A DNA stretch of 30,210 nt from CAZAAW01 sp964483325 (GCA_964483325.1 CAZAAW010000029.1:1-30210), one strand, 5' to 3'; shown: positions 15,959 through 24,130, numbered from the stretch's first letter. The notes: generated by a model from the sequence alone, not told the origin. Numbers and translations: made by a program.

Positions 15959-16555
15959 TCAGATAGCGATGCCGCGGAAGCGCTGTTCCGCCCGCGCGCG
16001 CCGCTCGGCGAGGCGCGCCGCCGCGGCGACGTGGTTGTGCTGCCGCCGCTCCTTCCGCGCCTCTTCCAGCGAGCGGAGCGCGACGGACGCGCCATCGTAG
16101 GCGGGCTGCGAGACGATGCTGACCTCGATCAGCTCGACCTCCAGGAGCTTCCGCACCGGGATTTCGCCAGTTTCGTCCCATTCCTGCCGCAGGGTGCGGA
16201 AGCCGAACGACATGCCGCTGACGTCGCCGCGCTCGATCAGCGTCCGGACATCGCGCCCGTCGCTGGTGTCGGGCAGATCGATCTCGACTGCGAGGCCCTT
16301 TGCGTCCTCCTGCAGGCGCAGGGTGCCGGCGCTCGACCGGCCAAGAACGCGGCCGCTGTCGTGGTCGAAATAGGCGCGGACGTCGGCTGTCTGCAGCGTC
16401 GCCGCGAAGGCGCCGCGAATAACGACCTCTTGGAACAGGCCGCCGATATCGGCCGCCTCGCCGAAGACTGCGGCATAGCCGCCGACCGTCATGCGATCGC
16501 CGTCGGCGCGCCGCTCCAGCGGCAGAACCAGCGAACGGCGTTCAGCCTCGCTCAT
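15959..16555 (-). CDS. Prohead protease, HK97 gp4-like (S78 family)
   Basis: 198 residues, overlapping the portal stop by 4 bp. Conserved elements: GGYAAVFGEAAD near 25-36, EVVIRGAF near 43-50, a catalytic His in YFDHD (about residue 65), and a catalytic Ser in SGMSFGF (Ser116), followed by an acidic VELIEVSIVSQPAY segment (about 140-155) that completes the active site. The enzyme cuts the delta domain from the capsid protein during maturation. The last 40 residues are Arg/Ala-rich and helical. Confidence 0.93.
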   Translation of the reverse strand: MSEAERRSLVLPLERRADGDRMTVGGYAAVFGEAADIGGLFQEVVIRGAFAATLQTADVRAYFDHDSGRVLGRSSAGTLRLQEDAKGLAVEIDLPDTSDGRDVRTLIERGDVSGMSFGFRTLRQEWDETGEIPVRKLLEVELIEVSIVSQPAYDGASVALRSLEEARKERRQHNHVAAAARLAERRARAEQRFRGIAI

Positions 16556-17817
16556 GGGGTCTTGTCTCCATCGTCGGTCGGTGCGGGCTCCGTCGTCGCC
16601 TGCGGCGCAGGCAGCGTGCCAAGCGGCACCGTGGCGCCCTGGACCAGCAGATCATCGGCGGCCGGGTTCGTATGTTTGGGCCGATTGTCGAGAGCCCGAG
16701 CCTCGTTCGGCGTCATCTGCGCGGTCTGGATGGCCCGCGCGATGGCCTCCGTCCGGCTCTTGAAATCGCCGCGCATCAGGCCGTCGAGCGAATGTTCGAC
16801 ATAGCGGCCGTCGCGCTCCTCGCGGCCAAAGAGCTTCAGGTTCAGCTCGTCCTCGAAGGCCTCGCTCCACTGGCCGACGAGATGCTTCACCAGGTGCAGG
16901 TCCTGCTGCTCGGTGTTGGCGAAGGTACCGCGCGACAGGTCCTGCACGAAGACAGGCGGCAGCTGGTAGACGCGGGCGATTTCCTGAATCTGGAACAGTC
17001 GTGCATCGGTCATCTGCCCCTTCTCGGGATCGATGCCGACCGGCCTCAGCTCGTAGCCCGGCGGAATCGGAAAGATGGGCTTGCCGTTCTGTCGGGCGAA
17101 CCGGATGGCCCGGTCGACGTCATCGACCGACCGTCGAAGGCCCTCGTTCGCCGCCAGCGGGCCGGTCAGTGCGAGAGGCGGCACGCCGCCGCCGGCGAAG
17201 AACTTGCTGGCGTAGGTGTTCAGCGCGAGCGCCAGTTGGATCGCCTTGCCGCACTGGGTGATCGGGCCGTAATGGCCGAGCTGGTCCTCCTTCAGCATGA
17301 AGGGGAGGTCGATCACCTCCTCGGCGGAATACTCCTTCTGGCCGTACCGGTAGACGGTCCGGCCGGCCACGCGCTTGATCGACACCTTGCGCGGGTCCAT
17401 CGGCCAGAGGTTGACCACCTCACCTGCCGAGCTCTCAATCCACACGAGGGCGCGGCCGCCGGTGAAGACCTGCTGCCAGAACCACTGGCGGAACTTGTAG
17501 GCGCCCATCTCCGGATTGGGGCTGCGATGGATGACGTCCTGCAGCCGCCCGACCGCCCGCTCGGCGCCGGCGGCGCCGGAGCGCTGATAGGCATGTAGCG
17601 GTAGCGCGGCGAGCGTGCGCGACAGGAACGTCACCGCGGCGAGGACGGCCGGCACCGTCAGCGCATTCGCGATCGTCACCCGCGGCAACTCCGCGTCGGT
17701 CAGGCCGAAGAAGGCCATGAACTCCGCACCGTCGCCGCTCACGACCGTCGCCGGCGTCGAGCTGCGCTGCTCGACGGGCGCCACAGCGCGCCGTACCTCG
17801 ATGCCGAGGATCTTCAT
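16552..17817 (-). CDS. Portal protein, HK97 gp3-like
   Basis: 421 residues. Typical elements of the HK97 portal family: AVLAAVTFLSRTLAALPLHAYQ near 58-80, the MGAYKFRQWFWQQVF helix, ARVYQLPPVFVQDLS near 290-305, and TEQQDLHLVKHLVGQWSEAFEDELN, followed by a SLDGLMRGDFKSR segment. It forms the dodecameric DNA channel at one capsid vertex. The ATG overlaps the terminase stop by 4 bp (17814-17817). The C-terminal region is Pro/Thr-rich and probably disordered. Confidence 0.95.
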   Translation of the reverse strand: MKILGIEVRRAVAPVEQRSSTPATVVSGDGAEFMAFFGLTDAELPRVTIANALTVPAVLAAVTFLSRTLAALPLHAYQRSGAAGAERAVGRLQDVIHRSPNPEMGAYKFRQWFWQQVFTGGRALVWIESSAGEVVNLWPMDPRKVSIKRVAGRTVYRYGQKEYSAEEVIDLPFMLKEDQLGHYGPITQCGKAIQLALALNTYASKFFAGGGVPPLALTGPLAANEGLRRSVDDVDRAIRFARQNGKPIFPIPPGYELRPVGIDPEKGQMTDARLFQIQEIARVYQLPPVFVQDLSRGTFANTEQQDLHLVKHLVGQWSEAFEDELNLKLFGREERDGRYVEHSLDGLMRGDFKSRTEAIARAIQTAQMTPNEARALDNRPKHTNPAADDLLVQGATVPLGTLPAPQATTEPAPTDDGDKTP

Positions 17818-19604
17818 CGCGGCACCAGCGTGAACGACGGGTCATCCCACGGCGACGTCGGCGCAGCCTTCTGCGCGATGACGGTCGGATAGATCGCGTT
17901 GATCAGCGCGTCGATGCCGTCGATCTTGTTGGGCGACATCTGCGATTCCTTCACCGGCAGCAGGGTCTCGTCGCGGCGCCGCGCCACCGTCACGTTGCTG
18001 GCCATCCAGTTCATCACCGGGTTGCTGTCGTGGCGCAGGCGCCGCGGCCCGGCCTTGACGCGAGCCTCAAGCTCCTTGGCCGGGTCGGTGACGCTCGCCG
18101 CCTTCTTGTGGAGGATGCCGGCGATCGGCCGGTCCGGCGCGCCGAGATCTTCGTTCAGCCGCGTCGCCATCGCCTGCGCGGCGGCGAACTGGTCGAAGGT
18201 GACGAAGCGGACCGAGAAGCGGTCGATCCAATCCCGCACCTGATCCTCGACGGCGTTGTGGTCGACCCAGTCGCCAGGCGTCAGGTGCAGGTGCCCCTGG
18301 TCTGCCCAGGCACGGTACGGCGCCGGGCCTTTGCCCTGCGCGTGTGCCGGCTGCTGCAGCACCGCCTCCGGCAGCCAGAACACCGGCTTGAAGATCAGGC
18401 GCCCCTGGACATCATAGGCCGCCAGCGCCAGCGCCGTGATGTCGTCCTTGTCGGCCAAGTCGCCGCCGATCCAGCAGTCGAGGCCTTCGAAGTCCGCCCA
18501 CGCCAACGTCTCGTCGCCGGCGCTCTTCCACTGCTCGATGTTCAGCCACCGGCTCTGCGCGTTGAGCCAGATGTTGAGGTTCTTCGTCTTGAAGTTGCCC
18601 TCGGAGGCCGGCGACGCCTTCGCGTCGGCGGCTTCCGAAGCCAGCCAGCTCAGCTTCGGCGTGATCGGCAGCAGTGGGTTGGCCTTCGGCCAGACCGCCG
18701 GATCGAACGGGTTGTCCTTTTCATCGAGCGAAAAGATGATCCCGAAGAAGTGCTCGGCTTCGAACACCCTCTCCAGGACCTTTGTCAGGTAGGTCCGCTG
18801 CTCGTAGCAGACGCCGTTTGTGTCGAAGCCTGCGGTCGTGATGATCCACAGGAGTGGATTGCGACGCGCGCCGAAGGCCGACTTGATGACGTCGAACAGC
18901 GCCCGGTCCTTATGCGCGTGCAGCTCGTCGAGTATCCCGAGATGTGGGTTCCAGCCGTCCTGCGTGGAGCCCTTGGCGTTGATCGGCTGGATCGTCCCGC
19001 CGGTCTCGCTGATCGTGATCGACCGCGCCCAGGCCGTGACCCCGAAGGCCTCGCGCAGGTCGGCGCTGCGCCGCACCATCGCCTGCGCCGGCCTGAACAC
19101 CTTCCCGGCCTGCTCGCCCGTCGTGGCGCCGATCACAATCTGCGGGCCGGGCTCCTCTTCGCAGCATGCGCAGTAGAGCGAGACGCCAGCGCTAAGCGTC
19201 GACTTCGCACCTTTGCGCGCCATCTCGATATAGGCCGTCGTGAACCGCCGGCCGCCGTCCTCTCGGCGCCAGCCGAACACCACCGCCAAGATGAAAACCT
19301 GCGCCGGCTCCAGCCGGATATTCGGTGTCTCCCACACGCCCTCGACATGCGGCAGCAGCTCGATGAAGCTGCAGACGTCGTTGGCGTGCCAGGGGTCGAA
19401 CCGGTAGGGCCAGTCCTTGCGCGCCAGATCGTCGAGGTGGCGCTGGCAGGCGAGCCGTGCCCATTTGCCAGCGATGATGCGCCCAGCGACGACGTCGCGA
19501 GCATAGGCCTCGGCTGTCGCCGCGAAGTCAGGTGGGGCTGCCTGCCGGCTTTGGCCGGTTCCTGACGAAAGGGTTTTGGCCGGCCTTGCCGTCGATCGCG
19601 CCAT
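17814..19604 (-). CDS. Terminase large subunit (HK97-like)
   Basis: 596 residues. The ATPase domain has a Walker A-like ARKGAKST at about 129-136 and a Walker B ILDELHAH at about 224-231. The nuclease domain shows acidic residues in GGDLADKDD (about 381-388), a VTFDQFAAAQAM strand and a final NKIDGIDALINA (about 570-580). The protein drives DNA into the prohead and cuts the concatemer. The ATG at 19604 lies within the end of the small subunit gene (77-bp overlap); no later ATG is near, so the overlap is probably real and allows coupled translation. Confidence 0.95.
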   Translation of the reverse strand: MARSTARPAKTLSSGTGQSRQAAPPDFAATAEAYARDVVAGRIIAGKWARLACQRHLDDLARKDWPYRFDPWHANDVCSFIELLPHVEGVWETPNIRLEPAQVFILAVVFGWRREDGGRRFTTAYIEMARKGAKSTLSAGVSLYCACCEEEPGPQIVIGATTGEQAGKVFRPAQAMVRRSADLREAFGVTAWARSITISETGGTIQPINAKGSTQDGWNPHLGILDELHAHKDRALFDVIKSAFGARRNPLLWIITTAGFDTNGVCYEQRTYLTKVLERVFEAEHFFGIIFSLDEKDNPFDPAVWPKANPLLPITPKLSWLASEAADAKASPASEGNFKTKNLNIWLNAQSRWLNIEQWKSAGDETLAWADFEGLDCWIGGDLADKDDITALALAAYDVQGRLIFKPVFWLPEAVLQQPAHAQGKGPAPYRAWADQGHLHLTPGDWVDHNAVEDQVRDWIDRFSVRFVTFDQFAAAQAMATRLNEDLGAPDRPIAGILHKKAASVTDPAKELEARVKAGPRRLRHDSNPVMNWMASNVTVARRRDETLLPVKESQMSPNKIDGIDALINAIYPTVIAQKAAPTSPWDDPSFTLVPR

Positions 19605-19956
19605 TCCGAATCCGACTTCGCGCCCCGGCCAGGCCGAACAACTCCGACAGGCGCCGGACCTCGGTCAGGTAGGCCGCCGGCGGCGCCTCGCCGGCGCGCC
19701 AGGCCATCACACAGGCGCCGACCAGGTTGCAGTAGGTGGCGAACAGCGTGCTGTCGCGCTCGTTCGCAAGCTTCGTCTGCGCGACTCGCCCAACGTTGTC
19801 CTGCCAGACTTCTTCGCCGGCGGGCGTCAGCCAGTCCGGCTGGTTGGGCAGCGCATCCGGCTCGACCATCTCGATCCGACCGGCGTCTCGGACTGGCTGG
19901 AGAGTGCCGCGCGCCACCTTCGTGGAAGGCAGCTCCGGCTTGGGGCCGCGCTTCAT
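19528..19956 (-). CDS. Terminase small subunit, P27 family
   Basis: 142 residues. The opening MKRGPKPELPSTKVARGTLQP is typical of the P27 family, which is followed by a PDWLTPAGEEVWQ segment and helices with LATY/LVGACVMAW. It recognises the packaging start site and delivers DNA to the large subunit. It is the first gene of the late operon and its promoter region (19957-20290) or the inverted repeat beyond it may contain the packaging site. Confidence 0.92.
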   Translation of the reverse strand: MKRGPKPELPSTKVARGTLQPVRDAGRIEMVEPDALPNQPDWLTPAGEEVWQDNVGRVAQTKLANERDSTLFATYCNLVGACVMAWRAGEAPPAAYLTEVRRLSELFGLAGARSRIRNGAIDGKAGQNPFVRNRPKPAGSPT

Positions 19957-20452
19957 TTCTGGGATTTCCGATTCCGCGAGATAGCTTACGCTCCCGCAAA
20001 TCTCGGCGCCGCCGAGCTCGGGGGTAGGCCTGCGTCAGGCCGTCTGACTCTCCGGGGCGGTATCGGCATTGCCGAGGTGACCCGGGCCAGACGATCGCGC
20101 GCCAATGGCGATATCCGCGACCGCGGCCATCACTCGAACGACCGCAAACCAAGACCTGCCATAAGCGGGGCCGCAGGGTCAAGGAATTTCTACCTAGCCC
20201 GTGGTTTAATTCGCACGTGGCATTTTTTGACTGCCCCGCCGGTCCAGTTGGCGACCGTCCAGCCTTCTGACCCTCCCCCTCCGGGCCGGAGTGAACGATG
20301 AACGATCGTGAACGATTTTCCGGATTACGCCCTTACGTGCGCGCGCACGCGCGTGAGCGATAATCGGAAAAATGGTTCACTTTCGTTCATCGTTCACTAG
20401 CTGCGCCGGTATCTAAGCCAAGGCCCATGAAACAAATAGGAGAGAAGGCACC
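19957..20452. other. Non-coding region ahead of the terminase genes
   Basis: A 496-bp region between divergent genes (terminase small subunit on minus, a 99-residue gene on plus). I find no convincing coding frame. Its left part (19957-20280) is GC-rich with no clear repeat. Its right part holds the 107-bp inverted repeat and a short AT-richer stretch before the plus-strand gene. Its location fits promoters for both sides and a packaging (cos/pac) site, neither of which I can pinpoint. Confidence 0.6.
20291..20397. repeat. 107-bp imperfect inverted repeat with nested palindromes
   Basis: The left arm 20291-20330 and right arm 20357-20397 are about 40 bp each and nearly perfect reverse complements. 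The outer 14 bp are exact (GTGAACGATGAACG versus CGTTCATCGTTCAC), and the inner part matches with a few mismatches (GATTTTCCGGATTA versus TAATCGGAAAAAT). The left arm also contains direct repeats of GAACGAT. The 26-bp centre is itself built on the palindrome CGTGCGCGCGCACG (20336-20349). It sits upstream of terS, away from coding sequence. Confidence 0.85.
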
Positions 20453-20752
20453 ATGCCGCTTGTGCCAATAGTCCCACATTTCAGAAAGTATGGTGGACGG
20501 AAGGAAGCTGTCCGCCAGAGGACAGCCGAGTTCAATGGGCAGGCGCAGCGCGTAGCCGACCATGTGAACGCCCTGATGGCGAACAACCCGGACGAGATTC
20601 AGCAGTACTACTTTGGCACTATCGCGAGCGATCTTGGCCTGTCAGTCGATGTGGTGCGCGAAGCCATCTCTGACGGCGGTTATAACGGGATTACGGTGGG
20701 GGTTCGCGAGGAGGAGCGTCGCGCTTTAGAGCGCTACAAGTCGCCGAACTAG
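20453..20752 (+). CDS. Small plus-strand protein of unknown function (moron)
   Basis: 99 residues, ATG at 20453 with a good Shine-Dalgarno (AGGAGAG about 8 bases upstream). After a short basic start (HFRKYGGRKEAVRQR) a helical segment follows, then YYFGTIASDLGLSVDVVREAI, which looks like a short helix-turn-helix. Proteins of this type are widespread in alphaproteobacterial prophages, without known role. It is oriented against the late operon and its stop codon overlaps that of the convergent HNH gene by 4 bp. Confidence 0.7.
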   Translation: MPLVPIVPHFRKYGGRKEAVRQRTAEFNGQAQRVADHVNALMANNPDEIQQYYFGTIASDLGLSVDVVREAISDGGYNGITVGVREEERRALERYKSPN

Positions 20753-21066
20753 CGGTCCAACAAGCGCCCGAACGCCTGATCGCGCGCCGTGCGAGCGCTA
20801 TGGCAACTCTTGCACAGCGGCCGCAGGTTCGACCGATCACGGTTCCACGCGTCGCCGTCGATGTGGTCGACCTCGGTCGCCGGCACCATCTCGCCGTGCT
20901 CGGCGTGGAAGCGGCACAGGGGTTCCTCAGCCAGGACGATCGCCCTGATCTTCTCCCATGTCCGGTCGTAGCCGCGCTGGCGTGGCGGCGGGCGCCTCGC
21001 GTCAGCGCGCTGCTTCGACGACGGCGGCTTGACCCTGGCGCCGAGGCGAGGCGGCCGCACTGGCAT
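20749..21066 (-). CDS. HNH endonuclease
   Basis: 105 residues. HNH motif: EVDHIDGD (His), an Asn in the SNLRPL segment, and CKSCHSARTARDQ (His), with Cys pairs for structural zinc. The N-terminal 40 residues are basic (SSKQRADARRPPPRQRGYDR). HNH proteins next to terminase genes, such as HK97 gp74, are needed for DNA packaging together with the large terminase. Here it lies on the same strand, separated from terS by the small plus-strand gene and the inverted repeat. It overlaps the convergent gene by 4 bp. Confidence 0.93.
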   Translation of the reverse strand: MPVRPPRLGARVKPPSSKQRADARRPPPRQRGYDRTWEKIRAIVLAEEPLCRFHAEHGEMVPATEVDHIDGDAWNRDRSNLRPLCKSCHSARTARDQAFGRLLDR

Positions 21067-21082
21067 TCGGGGTCAGCGGTGA

Positions 21083-21451
21083 CTAGCGGCGAACATATCG
21101 GCCGTAGTCGCCAGCTTCCAGCCACGGGAGGCGATATGGAGAAAATACAAAGGTATCGCCATTGTTGTCTTGCTTCCAAGCAATCATATACTGGTTATCG
21201 TATCCCGTTGAACTCGTAGGTAGTCCCGCAATAAATGGTCCTTCTCGAATATCTCCCTCCCAGCCTATATGTGTCGCGACTTCTTTTGCCTTGCGTAGTG
21301 TCTTGACGTACCGCGACACAGCGCTCTCGGCATCCTCGACAAGGTCATAGCCTTTGAATAGTGAAGCCAAGAATTCAGGTTCATTCTGCCAACCATCCCA
21401 GAAATCAATCGCGGCTCGCGCATAAGCGAACATCCCGTTTGCTTCCAACAT
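21083..21451 (-). CDS. Protein of unknown function on an AT-richer island
   Basis: 122 residues. ATG at 21451 has a strong Shine-Dalgarno (GGGGAGGAAA). No known domain is recognised. The N-terminal half is helical and acidic (FASLFKGYDLVEDAESAVSRYVKTLRKAKEV is the approximate region), the C-terminal half has aromatic-rich strands (DNQYMIAWKQ, DTFVFSPYRLPWLE). Its DNA is visibly AT-richer (close to half GC by eye) than the strongly GC-rich surroundings, which indicates recent acquisition. It lies between the NusG-like and HNH genes. Confidence 0.7.
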   Translation of the reverse strand: MLEANGMFAYARAAIDFWDGWQNEPEFLASLFKGYDLVEDAESAVSRYVKTLRKAKEVATHIGWEGDIREGPFIAGLPTSSTGYDNQYMIAWKQDNNGDTFVFSPYRLPWLEAGDYGRYVRR

Positions 21452-21537
21452 TCGTGCTTTCCTCCCCGGCGCGATCTCGCCAATACGCCTACATTTGGTG
21501 GGCCTGGGTCGATATTGCTACCCCGCCGTAATGGGCG

Positions 21538-22101
21538 TCACGCGGCGTCCTTTGGCGCCACGTGCACTTTGGCGGCGTCGACGGTGGCCAGCACGCGCCG
21601 CCCGAGACCGTCGATCCATACGCCGATGCGCGAGGTGCGCTCCAGGTCCTGCAGCGATGCAATCTCGGCCAGCAGGCCGAACAGTGGCCCGTCGTCCTCC
21701 AGGCGCACGCGGTCACCGACGGCGCCGCGGAACCAGTGCGGTGGCCTCGGCGTCGCGACGAAGCCCTCGTCATCGGCACGGGCGAACAGCTCGTCCATCA
21801 CGCCATCCGGGATCTGGACTGGCGACCGCTCTCCGCCGGCGCCGACGAAGCTTACGATGGCGATCACACCCTCGGTGTCGACGATCGGCGCGAAGCTGGC
21901 GCCCTCTTCCATGCCGACGAACAGATAGCTCCGGAAGAGCGGCCGCTCGATCTGGACCAGCCGCCGGCGGCGCCCGGCGCGCCGCTTCACCCTCGTGTGG
22001 GGATAGAACAGGTGCAGGCGTGGGATGCGCTTCAGCCGGCCGTGCGTCGACCGCTCGGCGTTTGCGCCGGTCTGGACGGCGTACCAGCGGATATCGGTCA
22101 T
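21538..22101 (-). CDS. NusG/RfaH-like transcription factor, phage-encoded
   Basis: 187 residues from ATG at 22101, overlapping the replication helicase stop by 4 bp (ATGA). The N-terminal NGN-type domain (DIRWYAVQTGANAE, LHLFYPHTRVKRR, PLFRSYLFVGM) is followed by a C-terminal KOW-type segment (GAVGDRVRLEDDGPLFGLLAEI) and IGVWIDGLGRRVLATVD. NusG-family proteins bind RNA polymerase across the cleft and make it processive. Position at the end of the replication cluster and ahead of HNH and terminase on the same strand suggests a late-gene antiterminator, functionally comparable to lambda Q. That role is inference. Confidence 0.88.
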   Translation of the reverse strand: MTDIRWYAVQTGANAERSTHGRLKRIPRLHLFYPHTRVKRRAGRRRRLVQIERPLFRSYLFVGMEEGASFAPIVDTEGVIAIVSFVGAGGERSPVQIPDGVMDELFARADDEGFVATPRPPHWFRGAVGDRVRLEDDGPLFGLLAEIASLQDLERTSRIGVWIDGLGRRVLATVDAAKVHVAPKDAA

Positions 22102-23498
22102 TGTTCCGGCCCTCCAAAGGGCTCGCGAGGCCGCAGGCGCAGTCCGCGGAATATCATCGCCGCATTCGTCCGCTTCTTCTCGAAGCCGCGCTGCTCCAAC
22201 GCCTGGCAGAAGCTCTTCTTGCTGCCAGCGTTCTCGCCGGATCGCTTGCAGAACATCTCCCACGACTGGAAGAGGTCGGCGACGGTTTCGGTCTTGAAGG
22301 CATTGCCGATCTCGGCGTCGGCCTCGTCCTCGAGCCATTGCCCGAGCAGGTCCTGGTCGCTGAAATAAGCCGCCGTGGCGTTCACCAGCGCCGCTGGGCG
22401 GACAAGACCTCGCTCCTGCCAGTCGAGGCACCCGTTGATCATCCAGCGCAGGATCGCCGGCCACTCGCGCCGCAGTTTGGTCTCCAGCTCGCGATCGGGG
22501 CTCGGCGGCTTGTGGATGAAGGGCACGATGTTGAAACGCCGCCGCGCCGCGTCGTCGACAACGTGCAGGACCGGTTTGTGATTGCCGATGACCGTCAGCT
22601 TGAAGGCCGGCCGGAAGGTGAAGAAGTCCTGCCGCATGAAACGGGCTGTGATCCGGTCGCCGCCGGTCATCTGCTTGATCCTGGCCTCCGCCCAGGCACG
22701 GCCTTCCTCAGTTTCCGATGCTGTCACCAACCGAGCGCCGCGCAGCATTGCCAGGTCGGTCGGGTGCCGGTCGCCCGCCGAGGCGGTGAACGTGTCCATC
22801 GCTGCCGTCTCGGCATAGTCGCCCATGATGCTGGTGACGGTGTTCAGCCAGACGCTCTTACCGTTGCCGCCGGAGCCATGGGCGAAGACCAGCGAGTGCT
22901 CGCGCACATCGCCGGTGAGGCAGTAGCCGCACCACTGCTGGATGAAGTCGATCAGGCTCTGGTCGCCGTTCGTCGCGTCGATCAGGAAGTCGATCCATAG
23001 CGGGCACGCCGCCTCCTCAACCGGAGCACACGCGGTGACCTTCGTGATGCGGTCATCCGGGTCCGGCTCACGCAACACGCCGGTGCGAAGGTCTACCGTC
23101 CCGTCGGGCGTGCCCAACAGGAATGGATCCCGGTCCCACTCGTCGGCCGTGACGGCGAAGGTGCGGTCCGAGCGGCAGAACTTCTCGACACCGGAGACGA
23201 ACGTCGTGCGGCTGGTGACCGGCGGCTTCTTGCTGTCGGCCGGCTCGCCGGTGAGTTCCCGCGCCAACTGCCGCGCGCGCTCATAGACGAGGGCGGTCTG
23301 GTCACGCTCCCATCGGGCGCCGTCCCAGGCGAACCAGGACCCGTGCCCATGGCAGTAGAGGAAGGCGCCCCTATACCGACGCGCAAATTCCAGGGCCGCG
23401 GAATCCTCGGTCACGAGGAGCGGCGCGGGCGTCCTGCGCCTGGCGCGGTCGCGGCGTCGAGCCTCCGCCAGAGGGATGACGGAATTGTCTTCGGTCAT
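22098..23498 (-). CDS. D5/P4-type phage replication helicase-primase
   Basis: 466 residues from ATG at 23498, in a 4-bp overlap with the upstream gene; a longer open frame to 23819 lies inside that gene and is rejected. A D5_N-like region (residues 110-200, FLLGTPDGTVDLRTG, WCGYCLTGD) precedes the SF3 helicase: Walker A GSGGNGKS (about 208-215), a Walker B/sensor region with LVTASETEEG, RITARFM, and motif C FKLTVIGNHKP. The C-terminal part is a winged-helix-like segment. It unwinds the phage origin and may prime DNA synthesis; no separate primase active site is visible. Confidence 0.93.
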   Translation of the reverse strand: MTEDNSVIPLAEARRRDRARRRTPAPLLVTEDSAALEFARRYRGAFLYCHGHGSWFAWDGARWERDQTALVYERARQLARELTGEPADSKKPPVTSRTTFVSGVEKFCRSDRTFAVTADEWDRDPFLLGTPDGTVDLRTGVLREPDPDDRITKVTACAPVEEAACPLWIDFLIDATNGDQSLIDFIQQWCGYCLTGDVREHSLVFAHGSGGNGKSVWLNTVTSIMGDYAETAAMDTFTASAGDRHPTDLAMLRGARLVTASETEEGRAWAEARIKQMTGGDRITARFMRQDFFTFRPAFKLTVIGNHKPVLHVVDDAARRRFNIVPFIHKPPSPDRELETKLRREWPAILRWMINGCLDWQERGLVRPAALVNATAAYFSDQDLLGQWLEDEADAEIGNAFKTETVADLFQSWEMFCKRSGENAGSKKSFCQALEQRGFEKKRTNAAMIFRGLRLRPREPFGGPEQ

Positions 23499-24130
23499 GC
23501 TGGCGCCGCCTGTCTGCTGCTGAGGAAGACGCGCGTGTGCGGCCTGGGCGGCCGCAGCATCTTCTCGATCTCGGAGCCGTGCTCCAGGTCCTCGGCAAGG
23601 ATCGTGTTCACGCTGGCCAGCTGGTGCCAGGCGGCGGGCGGATCGAGGATGCAAATCCCGCGGCCGTGCCCGGCCAGCCATGACTGAGGGTGCCGATACG
23701 CGCGTATTGCGAGGTCCATCGCGCCGGCCAGCGGCGCCAGAAGCGCCGGGTTGAGGCAGAAGGCGCGCCCGTACAGGCGGGCCCATTCTTCCGGCGCGCC
23801 GACCGGCCAGGCGACGCAATCGATCACGTCCGACCCTGCGTCCCGAACGGCGATGACGAAGGCGCGCTGTCCGTCAGCGGCGAATTCGAAGCGCCGCCGC
23901 GCCAGGAACGCGGCGCAGCAGGCCTTCACGAAGGTTGCCGGCTGCGAGAGCGTGTGATCGGCAATGCCGGCGTGGCGAAGCGCCGCCATCTCGTCGCGCC
24001 GCGGGAACGGTAGCGCCAGGAATTCCAGCTCCAGCGCGTCGGCCTCGGTCCAGCCGTCGCGGTCGATGTCGGCGAAGAGATGGGCGGCCGCAAACCCCAC
24101 ATCGGCCATGCGCGGGGCGGCCGTGCTCAT
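23495..24130 (-). CDS. Replication-module protein of unknown function
   Basis: 211 residues, ATG at 24130 overlapping the helicase stop (ATGA), its own stop overlapping the D5 helicase start likewise. The centre (FVIAVRDAGSDVIDCVAWPVG) and a C-terminal GHGRGICILDPPAAWHQL strand-helix unit resemble a family of hypothetical proteins encoded next to D5-type helicases in alphaproteobacterial prophages. Coupling to both helicases implies a replication-related role, not defined further. The first 60 residues are acidic (DIDRDGWTEADALELEFLALPFPRRDEMA region). Confidence 0.75.
   Translation of the reverse strand: MSTAAPRMADVGFAAAHLFADIDRDGWTEADALELEFLALPFPRRDEMAALRHAGIADHTLSQPATFVKACCAAFLARRRFEFAADGQRAFVIAVRDAGSDVIDCVAWPVGAPEEWARLYGRAFCLNPALLAPLAGAMDLAIRAYRHPQSWLAGHGRGICILDPPAAWHQLASVNTILAEDLEHGSEIEKMLRPPRPHTRVFLSSRQAAPA

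Noticed and set aside
14599..15966. 455-residue plus-strand frame
   Set aside because: Antisense to the capsid gene; Val/Asp/Arg-rich translation typical of shadows.
14605..16095. Longer capsid start at 16095
   Set aside because: The extra 75 codons overlap the protease gene and read as Arg-rich noise; the ATG at 15870 has a ribosome-binding site and starts the expected coiled coil.
18030..19565. 511-residue plus-strand frame
   Set aside because: Antisense to the terminase large subunit, which is certain from its motifs.
19133..20182. 349-residue minus-strand frame over the terminase genes and into the non-coding region
   Set aside because: Arg-rich out-of-frame reading of terminase genes; no independent support for the part beyond 19956.
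21452..21537. Possible structured RNA or terminator in the 86-bp gap after the NusG-like gene (GGCG...CGCC stem)
   Set aside because: Only a 4-bp GC stem and no U-tract; could be an antitermination element but cannot be supported from this sequence alone.
21495..23000. 501-residue plus-strand frame
   Set aside because: Antisense to the NusG-like and D5 helicase genes; low-complexity Arg/Pro-rich.
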